Source of the DNA: Avena insularis
Lineage: Eukaryota > Streptophyta > Magnoliopsida > Poales > Poaceae
Reading direction: 5' to 3'
Assembly (NCBI GenBank): GCA_023614405.1
Contig: CM042689.1
Span: 325,662,305-325,726,304, forward strand
DNA: 64,000 bases
The notes beneath the pieces are model-generated. The model had not been told where the DNA came from and did no database searches. It saw only the letters and a program-made list of their open reading frames with translations. The position numbers and the translations under genes were made by a program. Positions 10,009-21,661 of the stretch are shown piece by piece (position 1 is the first letter of the stretch; each line of letters starts with the position of its first letter).

Positions 10009-13000
10009 ATGGATCCACCTAGTCTAGTCCGCAGAGACCTAGATTCAAAACACTTGCTCGAGGATATGATTCATGATGCCGATGAGGGATCTCCCTCGAG
10101 GTATCTGAACTCATCCGGTGAGGGAGACGACACCAACAGACAAGAGGAAGAAGCCCATGGACGCGTAACGCAGACCGGCGAGGTATATATATATATATGA
10201 TGTCCGATGATCGTCACTAGATGTACCTAGTTGTATATATATAATGTTGACGGATGTTTCTTCTCTTAGGCCTCTACATCGAGCAAGAAAACCAAGCGCG
10301 ACCCAGCCAAAAAGTTTCCCATGGGTACTGTTTATGAGATTACAGAGGTTTCAGGAGACGGCGAACCATTGGAACCAAAGAAAACAAAACAACTATTTGT
10401 ACAATAATGCGGACTTGTTGCTAGAGATCGCACCCCGATCACTGTTCGGGAGTGGAATAAGCCCAAAGAGGCGGAATGGAGTGATGTGTATATTGACGAT
10501 AGGTTCAAAGATGAACTTTTTAATGACCTAATGGGACATTTCAAGCTGCCAGAATGTGACACTGAGGACGAGACTGCTGAAATGAGAAAGAAAGTCAAGC
10601 AGTTCACACTAAAGAAGATGGCCGAACTATTCAAGAGCTGGAAGAAGTCATTATGGCAACAATATCAGAAGGACAAGAAAACCCCATTATTCGAAGGCTA
10701 TCTAGCGAAGCAGCAGCCTTACTGGGATGCATTTGTGCTGTATAGGAGGTTAGGAGTTGCAGAGGAAAAGTCAGAAAAAACAAGATAAATGCTGCGAAGA
10801 AGAAATATCACCATAATTTGGGACCAGGGGGCTACGCGGCTACCATGCCTAAGTGGGATGCAAAAGAGAAAGAGGTTCATAATAAAGGGATCGTTCCAGA
10901 ACCAATTCGCGAAGAATGGGATTTGAGGGCAAGAAATTGGTTCCTTGGGCATGGGAGTACATATGACGAACTTGCAGGGGACCTTGTTTGCAGTGACGGG
11001 ATAAAGGTACCCAGGACTGCATGGCTAAAAGTGGTCGAAAATATTAAAGATGGAATAAAACAGTTTCATCCCGATAGAGAGAATGACTTGCTGACCTTGG
11101 TCCTCGGGAATCGCGAACATACAGGACAAGTCCGAGGCCTTGACAGGAGTTTCACGTGGGAGACTGGGTTTCCTAAGGACCAAGGTACCTATAGAAGACA
11201 AGCAATAGCAAGGCAACGATGGGAGGAGGAGGAGGCAGACAAGTTCAAACAGCTGCTAGGAAGACTTGACAAGCAGTAGCAGCAGATCGACGAACTTAGA
11301 GGAATAGCGCGCTTGCAGCAAGATCATCCACTCGATATTACCGCCAACCCATCTCAGTGGATAAGCAGCGTCGCTGAATCGCAGGTCCTGTCTAATGATG
11401 CATCCTATATTATAGATGGCGGTCCCGGCTACCCCGTGGATGGAATTAAGGAGCAGATACCTTGTGAGCTCCATAAAAAATTGAAGAACGTATCTGTGAA
11501 GGTGGCGGTCGGATCGGCTTTGCCTTGTCCGCCTGACGCATGTTGCCATGGCCGTGAGATTCCACCTGGCCATGCTAAAGTTAGGGTGGATCAAATCGTA
11601 AAGGAGTGGGAGTCAATGGAGCTTGACATCCCTGGACCTGAAGGTGAGATCACACTGGGAGAAGTACTTGGTGGGATCATTCTCTGGGAAAAGAACAACA
11701 CACGGTTTCCAGGCTCGGCTCCAAGGATAACACTACCGCCTCCGAGTCTTCACAGGTCTCCTACACCTCCACCTCCACCTCCATCACCTCCAAGAAGCCC
11801 ACCCCATGATGACTACGACCACCACATCCCGAGTCCATCTCGATCTCCGCCGCAGGCTCAGCAGTCTTCGTTGCCCGCTAAAGACAATAAGCGGAAGCGT
11901 GCTTCGTTAGTGAGTACTAAAGGACGCGGCAGCCCAAAACGGAAAATGTCGCCCCTCCCAACAGTGCCTCATCAGAATCTTCCCATCAGACCTTACGATT
12001 GTACTGATGTGGAATCTGCAGCGATATCAAAGGCCGAAGTGGCGGCGCATTTTGAGAAGAAGAAACCCGAGCCCGCTCCGGTATACACCGAGAAGCAAAA
12101 GGCATATGCACTTGATTTTCTGAACACACCATCGCAATATGAGTTGCACCATAAGCCAGATGACTATCTACGCACACTTCAGAAAGAAGTGGCAAAGAGC
12201 AAATCAAGTAAATCAAGCAAATCAAGTGCAAGCGGTAAAAAATCAGCAAGCACAGGTGCAAGCAGGACCAAAAATGCAATCAGTAAAAAATCAGATGTTC
12301 CCCTTCTCAGACAACAAGCAAAACAAACGATCGCAACCCTCAAGGTGGTTTCACAAAACATTCCACTCCTCGCACAACAGCCACTTGATATGTCAATAGC
12401 TACGGAGTTGGTGGCCAGCATGGAAATTACACTTGATGAACTGTTAGGCCCCCAACTCAACCATCTACCCAAGATGCCACTAGCCCCTAAATATGTCGCA
12501 GGTGAGGATTTGGTCAGCAAAGAGAGGCTGAGAGAACTGCCAACACAAATGCGGAATATCCATCAATGGTACTCGGTGGTCATGAAGCAGGGGAGAATAA
12601 TGATCGTAGCCAAAGTCCCACGTGAGTACTACTTCAGACCCGAAGAGGTACATATTGAGTTTCCAGAACTGTTCCAGTTATACCGTCTCGACACCCTGGA
12701 CAAATCCATCCTCAGCTGCTATTGTCTGTAAGTTGTTGAATTCATTGTCTACATGTTCAATTTTCAGTTGTTCAGTTCGGAACATGTGATTATCCTTATT
12801 ATGCAGAATGAAGATCCTGGAATGTAAAAGAAAAAGAATCTACAATATTGGGTTCATTGACCCAGATAAAGTGCATATAGCCACGCTAACGAATAACCCC
12901 GAGGAGACGGAGGAAAACCTTCTAAGGTTTCTAATGGAGCAAAATGTCTCTGACCACATACTGTTTCCTTACAATTTCAGGTGAGGGTCTTACTCTGTTG

Positions 13001-13747
13001 TACACATTCACTTTTGATTAGTCGATGATAATAAGTGTAACTGATGTATATATAAATGTTTGCAGCTTCCACTGGGTTCTGCTAGACATTCAACTTGATA
13101 AGGGAAGAGTTGATGTCATGGACCCATCAAAGAGAAACCTGGAAGATTTTTGCAGCATGCAGGACATGCTCCAGAAGTAAGTTCCGCGCTATATCGGTAT
13201 CTTTCGTTGATTTATCGAGATATCAGGTAATGAATAACTCATCATTCATTTTCTTCGTCGGGCAGGGTTTGGATCCGGTTCAAGCGCGAGGTTACGGGTG
13301 TATTTAATGAGAAGCTGACGTTTAAGGCGGTCTCGGTAAGTAGCACGTGATATGTCCGCGCATCTCTTTACTTCTAGTTTCAATACAATAATGATGCTCT
13401 AGATTATTATTTTGATTGAATTCTATTCTCAAGTGCGCGAGGCAGCCACGGGGGTCGAATCTATGTGGATTCTATGTTTGCGAGTTCATTCGCACGTTTA
13501 CCACCGAACACAATGATTATAGAGTCGACGTAAGAAATGCATTCACACCATCATTTTATTGTTGTCACCTTTTGTTATCATGATTGATACATATTGATCT
13601 CCTTTTTCTTATATATAGTTCGAGAGAATGCGAGATCAACTAATACTAGAGCAACGCGTACTAGCAATTGCAGATGAGCTGGCGGGATTTATTTTCAAAG
13701 AGATCGTAGACGATGCCAGAGAATTTAGTGTGAATAGGTGCTACTGA
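10009..13747 (+). pseudogene. Second CACTA gene (TNPA/TNP1-like) with C-terminal Ulp1 (C48) protease domain
   Basis: Seven coding exons join in frame with GT-AG borders: 10009-10182, 10270-12727, 12807-12980, 13066-13176, 13266-13335, 13434-13529 and 13619-13747. The start MDPPSLVRRDLDSKHLLEDM follows an acceptor ending at 10003. Exon 2 holds a region typical of grass CACTA second proteins (TVYEITEVSGDGEP, WNKPKEAEWSDVYIDDRFK, YHHNLGPGGY, GHGSTYDELAGDLVCSDG), a Pro-rich stretch near 11740-11800 and a Lys/Ser-rich stretch near 12190-12260. Exons 4-6 give a Ulp1-type site: His 13070 (FHWVLLDI), Asp 13121 (DVMDP), Gln 13443 and Cys 13464 (RQPRGSNLCGFYVCEF). Disruptions: stops at 10405 (CAA to TAA) and 11277 (CAG to TAG), plus a one-base loss in an A-run near 10775. 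Likely roles are DNA binding and possibly SUMO-type deconjugation, inferred from family. Confidence 0.88.
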
Positions 13748-13957
13748 TCTCCATGTAATCGAACTATTTTGTGCTCTAGTCCCGGTATTCTGTGATCTCC
13801 ATGTAACTATGTAAATTGTATATATTTGTATGCTCGATTTTGTAATACAAGTTATCTTATATATATGCAAGAACGTGTACGATATGTGGTGGCGTACAAA
13901 TATTCAAAAACCATTTTGAAATCAAAAATAAATAAATAAAACAATACAAAATGAATT

Positions 13958-14069
13958 CTCTGCCGCGGCAGAGAAAGGTCCCAAAATGCTGCCGCGGCAG
14001 AGAAATCACTAGTCCAAGGTAATGCTCTGCCGTGGCAGATAAAAGGCGCAAAATGCTGCCACGGCAGAG
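13958..14069. repeat. Palindromic ctctgccgcggcagag array
   Basis: Four palindromes (13958-13973, about 13989-14002, about 14025-14040, about 14055-14068) alternate with gcaaaatg or ccaaaatg linkers. They form two 66-67-bp units, each ending in cactagtcc. The first pair has ccgcgg centres, the second pair ccgtgg and ccacgg. They sit next to the right subterminal repeats and look like protein-binding or hairpin units. Confidence 0.85.
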
Positions 14070-14259
14070 ACCCACTAGTCCCGGCCTGTGGCACCAACCG
14101 GAACTAGTGGGGGTGCACCCTGAGCGTGCAGGGGCAGCCACGTGGGCACCCACTAGTCCCGGCTGGTAATTGGGTCGGTACTAGTGTTGGGCCTCTAGTC
14201 CCGCTTGATTAGTCCCGGTTCAAAAACCGGGACTAGAGGCCCTTACGGCCCGGGACTAG

Positions 14260-14279
14260 AGGCCCTATCTCCACTAGTG
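14260..14279 (-). repeat. CACTA right terminal inverted repeat
   Basis: The inverted sequence begins CACTAGTGGAGATAGGGCC, and TGG follows at 14280-14282. Just inside it, at about 14213-14235, is a hairpin with cccggtt/aaccggg arms. Confidence 0.9.
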
Positions 14280-14976
14280 TGGGGATAGCCGGAGATTACA
14301 ATTAAAGCACTTGAGTAGCAGAGTAGATCTACTTGATTACAAAGCTCATGATCACAATAAGATCACGCATAGAGAGAGAGAGAGGTGAACACATAGCTAT
14401 CGGTAGAGCCCTTAGCCTCGAGGGAGAACTACTCCCTCCTCATCATGGAAATCGGAAAAGGTGATGGAGATGGTGGTGGAGATCGATGGAGATGGCTCCG
14501 GGGGCAATTCCACGTCCCAGCAGGGTGCTGGAAAAGAGACTTCTGTCCCCCGAATCTCCTCTTCGGTGGCGGCGGTGCTGCAGAACTTTTCGGGAAGACG
14601 TATATATAGGCGAAAGGGCAAGGTCGGTGGAGCCTCGAGGGGCCCACACCATGGGCTGGCACAGCCAAGGGTGGGCCCGCACCACCCTATGGTGTGGCCG
14701 CCTCATGGCTCTCCTTCGTCTCTCCTTCGGGCTCCGTGTTGCGTCTGTAAAAATAGGCACTTCGGCTTTTGTTTCGTCCAATTCCGAGAATATTTCCTTA
14801 CTAGATTTTCTGAAACCAAAAACAACAGAAAACAGGCAACTGGCACTGTGACATCTTGTCAAAGGTTAGTTCCAGAAAATGTATAAAAATGCCTCAAAGT
14901 GTAGACAAAACATAAGGAAGTTGATACAAAAGAAGCATGGAGCATCAAAAATTATAGTTACGTTTATGACGTATCA

Positions 14977-15835
14977 CCCCCGTACGGCCACCTCAGATCC
15001 GCGCTGCCAAGCAGCAGCGCCGTCACCACCGTGCTCACCCGGGCCTATCGAACCACCGCCGGTCTGAGAAGCACTAGTTATAGGGCGATAGCCACCAACA
15101 TGAAGAGACTAACAACGTAGACACGATAATATGACCTGAGCCCATACTCAACAATAGAGATGAGACAGATAGGAAAGCCACGGCACCTCCGGGCTGCCAG
15201 TCATCGCGCCCTCAGACCCTAGTTGGATCCAGCAGTCCAACACCAAATCGAGACCCACCTGGCTTGGATCTGGCCCCCAGACACCGCTAGGAAGTAAGGG
15301 ACAACCTCCTGGATGAAGCTCAAGACATGGTAGTCATGGCCCTCAAGGCCCTGATCGGGCCCTCACTAGCCCTCATTTGGCCTGCCTGGCCCGACCGCTG
15401 TTGTGCGAACTGCCATATGCCGCTGCTTCGTGGAGCGTCAGGCCGGTCCTCCATCAACGCCGCTAGTCTGCCATATCCGTTGCAACCCAACACCGCCGCC
15501 ATGTCGAGGAACTACCTCCGCCAGTGCTCGGGCCCATAGGGCCAAGATCTGGGCCACGCTCCCGCTCCGCTGAGCCCCGCGCTGCTCGATGATTCCTGCC
15601 AGCAGATCCGTGCTGCTCCTAGCCGCAACCACCACTGGCAGAGGATCCCGGGACCGCCATGCCATCATCGCACCACTACCAGGCCGAGCCACCCCGCGAG
15701 ACCCCCCAGCACACGGGTATAAACAGACCCGCTACCGCCGACACTACGCGATCTTTGCCTGGTGGCGCTCGCTGACAGTGGCGGGGGAGGAGGGAGGCAT
15801 GAGTGCAGGCTTGTCCCCTCAGTCGCCCTGCCATA
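14977..15835. other. Unclassified GC-rich repeat-like segment
   Basis: This lies between the Gypsy LTR end and the recognisable LINE. ORFs on both strands (for example 15438-15692 minus, 15589-15888 plus) have no recognisable domain. The base composition resembles decayed retrotransposon leader sequence. It may be the LINE's 3' flank or another fragment. Confidence 0.4.
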
Positions 15836-16251
15836 TTACAGCTAATTATGAACAGAGAGTGAGGAACCATATAAATTATTATAAATAACCATCTCTTTGC
15901 ATCTCGCTCAGTAGTATTTTTCATGTGCTCCACCCTCTCTTCATTGGAAAGTGCCCAAACAGATCGTGACGTGTTATAATCTAGCAAAGCATGCCTCCAT
16001 GAGTCCTCCCTATCGCATAACTTATAGGTGTTGGTCGTAGACATATTCCTGTGTTAAAAAAGATCATCGGATGGAAGAGATTGTTGAGCCAATCACCATA
16101 ATAAGGTCTTAATCTTGGATGGCAGCTTGATGGACCACACATTCAACCAATTTTTATTTGCCCGAGTATCCTCCTTCACTCCCCTCCAGCCAGGCCTCCC
16201 TACAATATTTGGTCTCTACAAGCATTCAATATGAAGATCTGTGGAGAAAAT
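15836..16251 (-). pseudogene. LINE ORF2 zinc-binding (zf-RVT) fragment
   Basis: Minus-strand translation gives WLNVWSIKLPSKIKTLLWWLAQQSLPSDDLF in broken frame at about 16155-16060, then MSTTNTYKLCDREDSWRHALLD, SVWALSNEE and DAKRWLF (16044-15880). This is the zf-RVT module that follows the polymerase in plant LINEs. The reading stops matching near 15836. It is the downstream part of the ORF2 found at 25195-28190. Confidence 0.78.
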
Positions 16252-18108
16252 TGTTGGAGATATGCCCAAGAGGCAATAATAAAAGTATTTATTGTTATAT
16301 CTTTATGTTTATGATAAATATTTACATTCATGCTATAACTGTATTAACCGGAAACATTAATACTTGTGTGATTTGTAAACTGGTTAGAGTCCCTAGTAAA
16401 GCCTCTTTGTAATACTAGCTTGTTGGTTAATAGATGATCATGGTTTCCTGATCGTGAACATTGAGATGTTATTAACAAGAAGATCATATCATTAGGAGAA
16501 TGGTGTGATGGACATACTCCTATAGATAAGTGTACCATAAAGATCAAGTCATTTCTAAGCTTTCAGATACATAGTAACATAAATCCTTCGACCATGAGAT
16601 CATGTTAATCACCATCACCGGATGGATGCTTTGATGACATCAAACACCACTTCATAACTGGGTGGTTATAAAGGTGGCATTGAGAGTTCGGAAAGTATGT
16701 GTTGAGGCACATGGATCAAGAGTGGGATTTGTCCATCCATATGATAGATATATATACTCTGGCCCATCTCGATGGAATGTCATCAAATTATCTTGCAAGC
16801 ATGTCACTGGATCACAAGGGATAACATATCACAGGAATGAGTAAAGCGTACTTATCGGTAACGAGGTTGAACTAGGTATGCCGAGATACCGACGATCAGA
16901 CCTCGGATAAGTAAAATATCACGAGACAAAGGGAAATTGGTATCGTATGTAAATGGTTCATTCAATCATGAAGTAATCATAGAAATATGTGGGAGCCATA
17001 TGAATTTCTAGATTCCTCTATTGGTTATTGATCGGAGAAGAGTCTCGGTCATGTCTGCATAATTCACGAACCGTAGGGAGACACACTTAAGGAAAGTTAG
17101 TAAAGAGACTGAATGTAGTTCAGAGTCTCGGATGGGACCAGGGATATCACGACGAGATCTGGAATGCTCCAGAGAATAATATTCATTTAAGGAAAGTCCA
17201 ATTCCGGAGTTTAGGAATGGTTTCGATGTTTTCACTAGAATGTTCTAGAAGGTCCACTGATCCAGAAGGGGAAGGATACATGGATGTGCCATGACAAAGT
17301 GGAATGGTTGCATCATGTCCTAGGTCACTTGGCTGGACACTTGGAAGACAGAAATCAAACTCTGGTTTGAAAGGCAAAAAGCCAGCTTGAAAAAGTCAAA
17401 CTGGGACAATGGTTTCCAAGTGGAGGGAGGGAAGGAATCCTACCTAAGGGAGGATACCTCCCTCTCCCTTGTGTCGTCCACATGAATTGGAGTTGGGGGA
17501 GGACTCCCTCCCCCTTGGTGCCTCCCCACCTATAAAAGGAGGGGTAGGGCGCCCCTACCCCACACAACAAACCCTAGCCAAGGTACCTACCCTCTCTAAT
17601 TGCCGCCGCCAGGGGATCCTCCCAAGTCGCCGACTAGGGCTAAGCCCTAGCCCTAGCCGCCGGCCACACCACTCCTTGGTCCTCTAAACCCTAGATCGCC
17701 AAGGACCTCTTCTACTCCACCATACCCGCTCTATCTTAGGCGAAGCCCTACGGGATTTCCCCTCTAAACTTCGACACCACGCCATCGTGCTGCCGGAATC
17801 GCGAGGAGAGATCTACAACCTATGCTGCCTGCTGGAACAAGGGAGAGGAAGGTCTTCATCGAGTACCGAACGAGTGACCGACTGTGGGAGCACTGCCTGA
17901 ACGCGGCGCCGGAAGGATCGTCTACACGATCGTGAGATCGGCAAGTGAACGACTACATCACCCACGAGAATCCGCTCTCATTAACTGTTTTGGAATCTTC
18001 AAGGGTGAGTACTCTATCGACTCATTTCTACAATCTAGTAGATAGATCTTGGCTTGTATGTGTTCATGCGTTTGATTTTTTTTGTTTTCCATGCTACGAA
18101 CCCCTACA
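16252..18108 (+). repeat. 5' LTR of the plus-strand Copia element
   Basis: The 1857-bp LTR starts TGTTGG and ends CTACA. It contains a TATA box in cacctataaaaggagg (about 17530-17540), followed by a C-rich leader with repeated aagccctag-type words. It is very similar by eye to the 3' LTR, with scattered indels. Confidence 0.93.
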
Positions 18109-18109
18109 A

Positions 18110-18121
18110 TGGTATCAGAGC
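18110..18121 (+). other. Primer binding site (initiator tRNA-Met type)
   Basis: TGGTATCAGAGC, complementary to the 3' end of initiator tRNA-Met, begins one base after the LTR. This is the standard Copia primer site. Confidence 0.9.
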
Positions 18122-19286
18122 CGTGTCTATAAGTCGATCTGTTGCATGAGTAGAACACAATGGTCATTATGGGCGGTGGTGCTTTTATTATCAATTGCTT
18201 CTTGTGTACTTTCCATCTTGCGGGATGGTGGGATGAAGTGGACTGGGCAAACCTTACATGACATTGTTCATGAGACTTGCTCCACATGCAACTTGTATTG
18301 CATAAGTGGCTTTGCAGGTGTTTGTCTCTCCCATCATAGTGAAGATTCAATTTACAACGAGCACTTGATAGTTCATGCATCAATGTTGTGGTTCTTGTTT
18401 GTAAGTTAGAACGGTACTTATTGAAAGCCCCAAACCACGTAAAATATGCAAAGAAAATTAGAGGCATCTAACTTTTTTTGCAGAGGTGTGTTGTGATGTG
18501 ATATGGCCATGATTGTGATTATATATGATCTATGCAATGATCCTTATTGTAAGTCGGCAACCGGCAGGAGCCTTATGGTTGTATTTTAATTTCGTTAAGA
18601 CCTATATGTCTATTATTCAAAGTAGTTGTAACAGTTGATGCTGGTGGACGACAACCATGGAGCGGTGCCATTGACCTTGATGCCACGCCGGTGATGATGA
18701 TCATGTTCGTGCTTGAATATGGAGATCGGAATCACAAGAAGAAAGGCCATATCATATCACATATTATGAATTGCATGTGATGTTAATCCTTTTATGCATA
18801 TTGTATTGCTTAGATCGTGATGGTAGCATTATAAGATCATCCCTCTCATAAAATATCAAGTAATAAAGTGTTCGTCCTTAGTTAGCACCATTGCCAAGAC
18901 TCGTTGTTTTGAAGCACCACGTGATGATCGGGTGTATTCGATTCAATGTGTGCATACAACGGGAACAAGCCAGATTTGCTCATGCGGAAACTAAGGTTAA
19001 TATTGACGAGACTATAATGTACAAACATGGTCTCGGAACACGGATCACCTAAAGGTAAATCATGAGTCATATAGTAGATATGATGAACATGTTGATTGTT
19101 TGCCTTTGAAACTACATCATCTCTTGTGATGATCGGACTTGATGTAGTGGATTTGGTTCGTGTGATCACTAAAACAGTGTGAGGGATATTGTTTTGAGTG
19201 GGAGTTCACCTAGATTAATTTAAGTATTAATTAGAGCTCAATTTGTCATAAACTTAGTCTAAAATATTGCAAATATGTTGTAGATC

Positions 19287-20743
19287 ATGGCGGCCGCTAC
19301 CATCAATTTTAATGCGTTCCTAGAGAAAGAAAAGTTGAAAAAAAATGGAAGCAACTTCATGGATTGGTTCCGCAATTTGAGGATTGTCCTCAATTTTGGT
19401 CAATTGACCTATGTGTTGGATGCACCGCTGGGTGACCCACCTACAGATGATGCTACCGATGAGGTGAAGAATGTTTTCCTCGCTCAGAAGAATCAGTACT
19501 CCACATTTTAGTGTGCTATCTTGTATGGTTTGGAATAGGAGCTTCAAAAGAGGTTTGAAAACTTTGACCCACATGATATTGTCCGTAACTCAAAAAGATA
19601 TTTGAGGCTCACGCGACAATTGAGAGTTATGAAGCTTCTAAAAAGTTCTTTAACTGCAAGATGGAAGAGGGCAGCTCCATTAGTGAGCATGTGCTTAAGA
19701 TGTCTGGGCACGCCAATAAGGTCCAGAGCTTGGGCATAATAATTCCTAATGATTTGGGGATTCACCGTGTCCTCCAATCACTACCACCAAGTTACAAGAA
19801 CTTTGTGATAAACTACAACATGCAGCGCATGGATAAGTTGTTACCAGAACTCTTCTCTATGTTGAAGTCTACGAAAGTGGAGATCAAGAAAGAGCACCAA
19901 GTGTTGATGGTCAATAAGACCACCAATTTCAAGAAGCAAGACAAGCCTAAGAAAAATGGAAACTTCAAGAAGGGCAGTAAGAAAGCTACCGCGCCGGCGA
20001 AGAAGACCAAGGCTAGGACTAAGCATGATACTGAGTGCTTTTACTGCAAGGGAGAAGGTCACTGGAAGTGGAATTGCCCCAAGTACTTGGCGGATCTGAA
20101 GAACGGAAACATCAAGAAGAAAGGTATATCCGATATACATGTTATTGATGTGTATCTTATTAGTAATCGTAGTAGTGCCTGGGTATTTGATACTGGTTCG
20201 GTTGCTCATATTTGTAACTCGAAACAGGTGCTGCATAATAAACGGAGACTAGCGAAGAATGAGGTGACGATGCGTGTAGGAAATGGATCAAAGGTTGATG
20301 TGATCGCGATCAGCACGCGACCTCTTCATCTACCATCAGGATTATTTTTATACTTAAATAATTGTTATTTGGTGCCTTCGTTGAGAATGAACATCATATC
20401 CGGATCATGTTTATTGCGAGACGGTTACTTATTTAAGTCCGAGAATAATGGTTGTTCGATTTATATGAGTAATATCTTTTATGGTCTTGCACCGTTGATA
20501 GATGGTCTATTCTTATTGAATCTCGATAGTAATGATACACATGCTCATAATATAGATGCTAAACATTTGAAATTGAATGATAATTCTACATACATGTGGC
20601 ACTGTCGTCTTGGTCACATTGGAGTGAAGCGTATGAAGAAACTCCATTCCGATGGACTTCTTGAATCACTTGATTTCAAATCACTTGAAAGATGTGAAGC
20701 ATGTCTGATGGGTAAAATGACTAAGACTCCATTTCTGGTATGA
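19287..20743 (+). pseudogene. Copia gag and protease, broken
   Basis: It starts MAAATINFNAFLEKEKLKKNG and shows the gag opening NFMDWFRNLRIVL. A stop at 19509 and a frame change before 19661 break it. The second frame carries MEEGSSISEHVLKMSGH, a CCHC zinc knuckle CFYCKGEGHWKWNCP (about 20035), the aspartic-protease active site VFDTGSVAHICN (about 20185) and the pre-integrase motif HCRLGHIGVKRMKKL (about 20600). It ends at a stop at 20743, where the frame changes into integrase. In intact elements the polyprotein forms virus-like particles and is cut by the protease. Confidence 0.92.
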
Positions 20744-21561
20744 TGGAGCGAGCTACGGACATATTGGAAATCATACATACCAATGTGTATGGCCCGATGA
20801 GTGTAGCATCGCGCGATGGTTATCGTTATGTTCTTACTTTCACAGGTGACTTGAGTAGATATGGGTATATCTATTTCATGAAACATAAATCCGAAACATT
20901 TGAGAAGTTTAAGGAATTTCAAAGTGAAGTAGAGAATCAACGTAACAAGAAGATTAAATTTTTACGATCTAATCGTGGAGGTGAATATCTAAGTTACGAG
21001 TTTGGCGAGCATTTGAAGAAATGCGGAATACTTTCACAATTGACACCGCCGGGAACACCACAGCGTAATGGTGTGTCCGAACATCATAATCGAACTCTCT
21101 TAGATATGGTTCGTTCTATGATGTCACTTACAGATTTACTGTTATCATTTTGCGGTTATTCATTAGAAACAGCCGCATTCACTTTAAATAGGGCACCATC
21201 TAAATCCGTTGAAACGACACCGTATGAATTACGGTTTGGGAAGAAACCTAAATTGTCATTCCTTAAAGTTTGGGGTTGCGAAGCTTATGTAAAGAAGTTA
21301 CAGCCTGACAAGCTTGAACCCAAAGCGGATAATTGCGTCTTCATAGGATACCCGAAGGAAACTATTGGGTGTACCTTCTATCATAGATCCGAAGGCAAAA
21401 TCTTTGTTGCCAAGAATGAATCCATTTTAGATAAGGAGTTTATCTTGAAAGAAGTGACTAGAAGGAAAGCAGAACTTGACGAGGTTGTCGAACCTTATCT
21501 CGGATTTGAGAGTAGCGCAGCACCGGAAGAAGTTCTTGTGGCGCCTATACCAATGGGATAG
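20740..21561 (+). pseudogene. Copia integrase fragment, active site altered
   Basis: The frame includes IHTNVYGPMSVASRDGYRYV, FTGDLSRYGYIYFMKHKS, GGEYLSYEFGEHLKKCGI, TPQRNGVSEHHNRTLLD and TTPYELRFGKKPKLSFLKVWG. In this family the first catalytic Asp lies in HTDV-GP; here it is Asn. The FTDD motif reads FTGD, keeping the second Asp, and the Glu in NGVSE is kept. The frame stops at 21559-21561 and changes to the reverse-transcriptase frame. The enzyme would insert the DNA copy into the genome; this one is likely dead. Confidence 0.9.
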
Positions 21562-21661
21562 GAAGCTAATGATGGTGATCATGAAACTTCGGTCAAACTT
21601 ACTACAGAACCTCGCAGGTCGACAAGGACTCGTACCACTCCTGATTGGTATTATCCCGTTG

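Larger units (their letters stand above)
2561..14279 (+). mobile_element. CACTA (En/Spm) DNA transposon, 11.7 kb
   Basis: The ends are CACTAGTAGAAAACAGGCC at 2561 and the inverted CACTAGTGGAGATAGGGCC ending at 14279; 15 of the first 20 bases agree. A 3-bp target duplication TGG flanks it (2558-2560 and 14280-14282), the size expected for CACTA. The subterminal regions are full of short inverted repeats built on agtcccgg/ccgggact, typical transposase-binding arrays of grass CACTA elements. It carries a TNP2-like transposase (3107-6404), a second multi-exon gene (10009-13747), a minus-strand ORF (7566-8095) and several tandem arrays. Both main genes carry stops and frameshifts, so this copy is not autonomous. 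Structural integrity is otherwise good. Confidence 0.95.
1..14976 (-). mobile_element. Gypsy-like LTR retrotransposon, 5' part, interrupted by a CACTA element
   Basis: The element reads on the minus strand: 5' LTR at 1900-14976, primer binding site at 1872-1889, internal region running left out of the window. The LTR ends are TGATACGTC at 14976 and GACATCA at 1900, so it has the usual TG...CA termini. The primer site matches the tRNA-Asp type (TGGCGCCGTTGCCGGGGA) common in grass Gypsy elements. The 3' LTR and the polyprotein lie outside the window, so autonomy cannot be judged; the only long sense ORF seen (796-1665) is not a recognisable gag. The superfamily is inferred from the tRNA-Asp primer site and LTR style, because no reverse transcriptase is visible. 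The right flank (14977 on) is unrelated GC-rich DNA. Confidence 0.8.
1900..14976 (-). repeat. 5' LTR of the Gypsy-like element, split by CACTA insertion
   Basis: The LTR consists of 1900-2560 and 14283-14976, about 1.35 kb once the CACTA and one copy of its target duplication are removed. On the minus strand it starts TGATACGTC and ends GACATCA. A minus-strand TATATATA lies near 14601-14608 and could be the element promoter. The two halves join sensibly: the left half ends in acacatgg and the right half continues with ggatagccgg. ORFs lying within it on either strand have no recognisable homology and are treated as chance. Confidence 0.8.

Noticed and set aside
13958..14069. CRISPR-like array
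   Set aside because: Only four palindromes with near-identical linkers in a plant transposon; no variable spacers.
15320..15888. Several ORFs of 60-99 residues in 14977-15835
   Set aside because: They overlap on both strands, have no recognisable domain, and lie in repeat-like GC-rich DNA.
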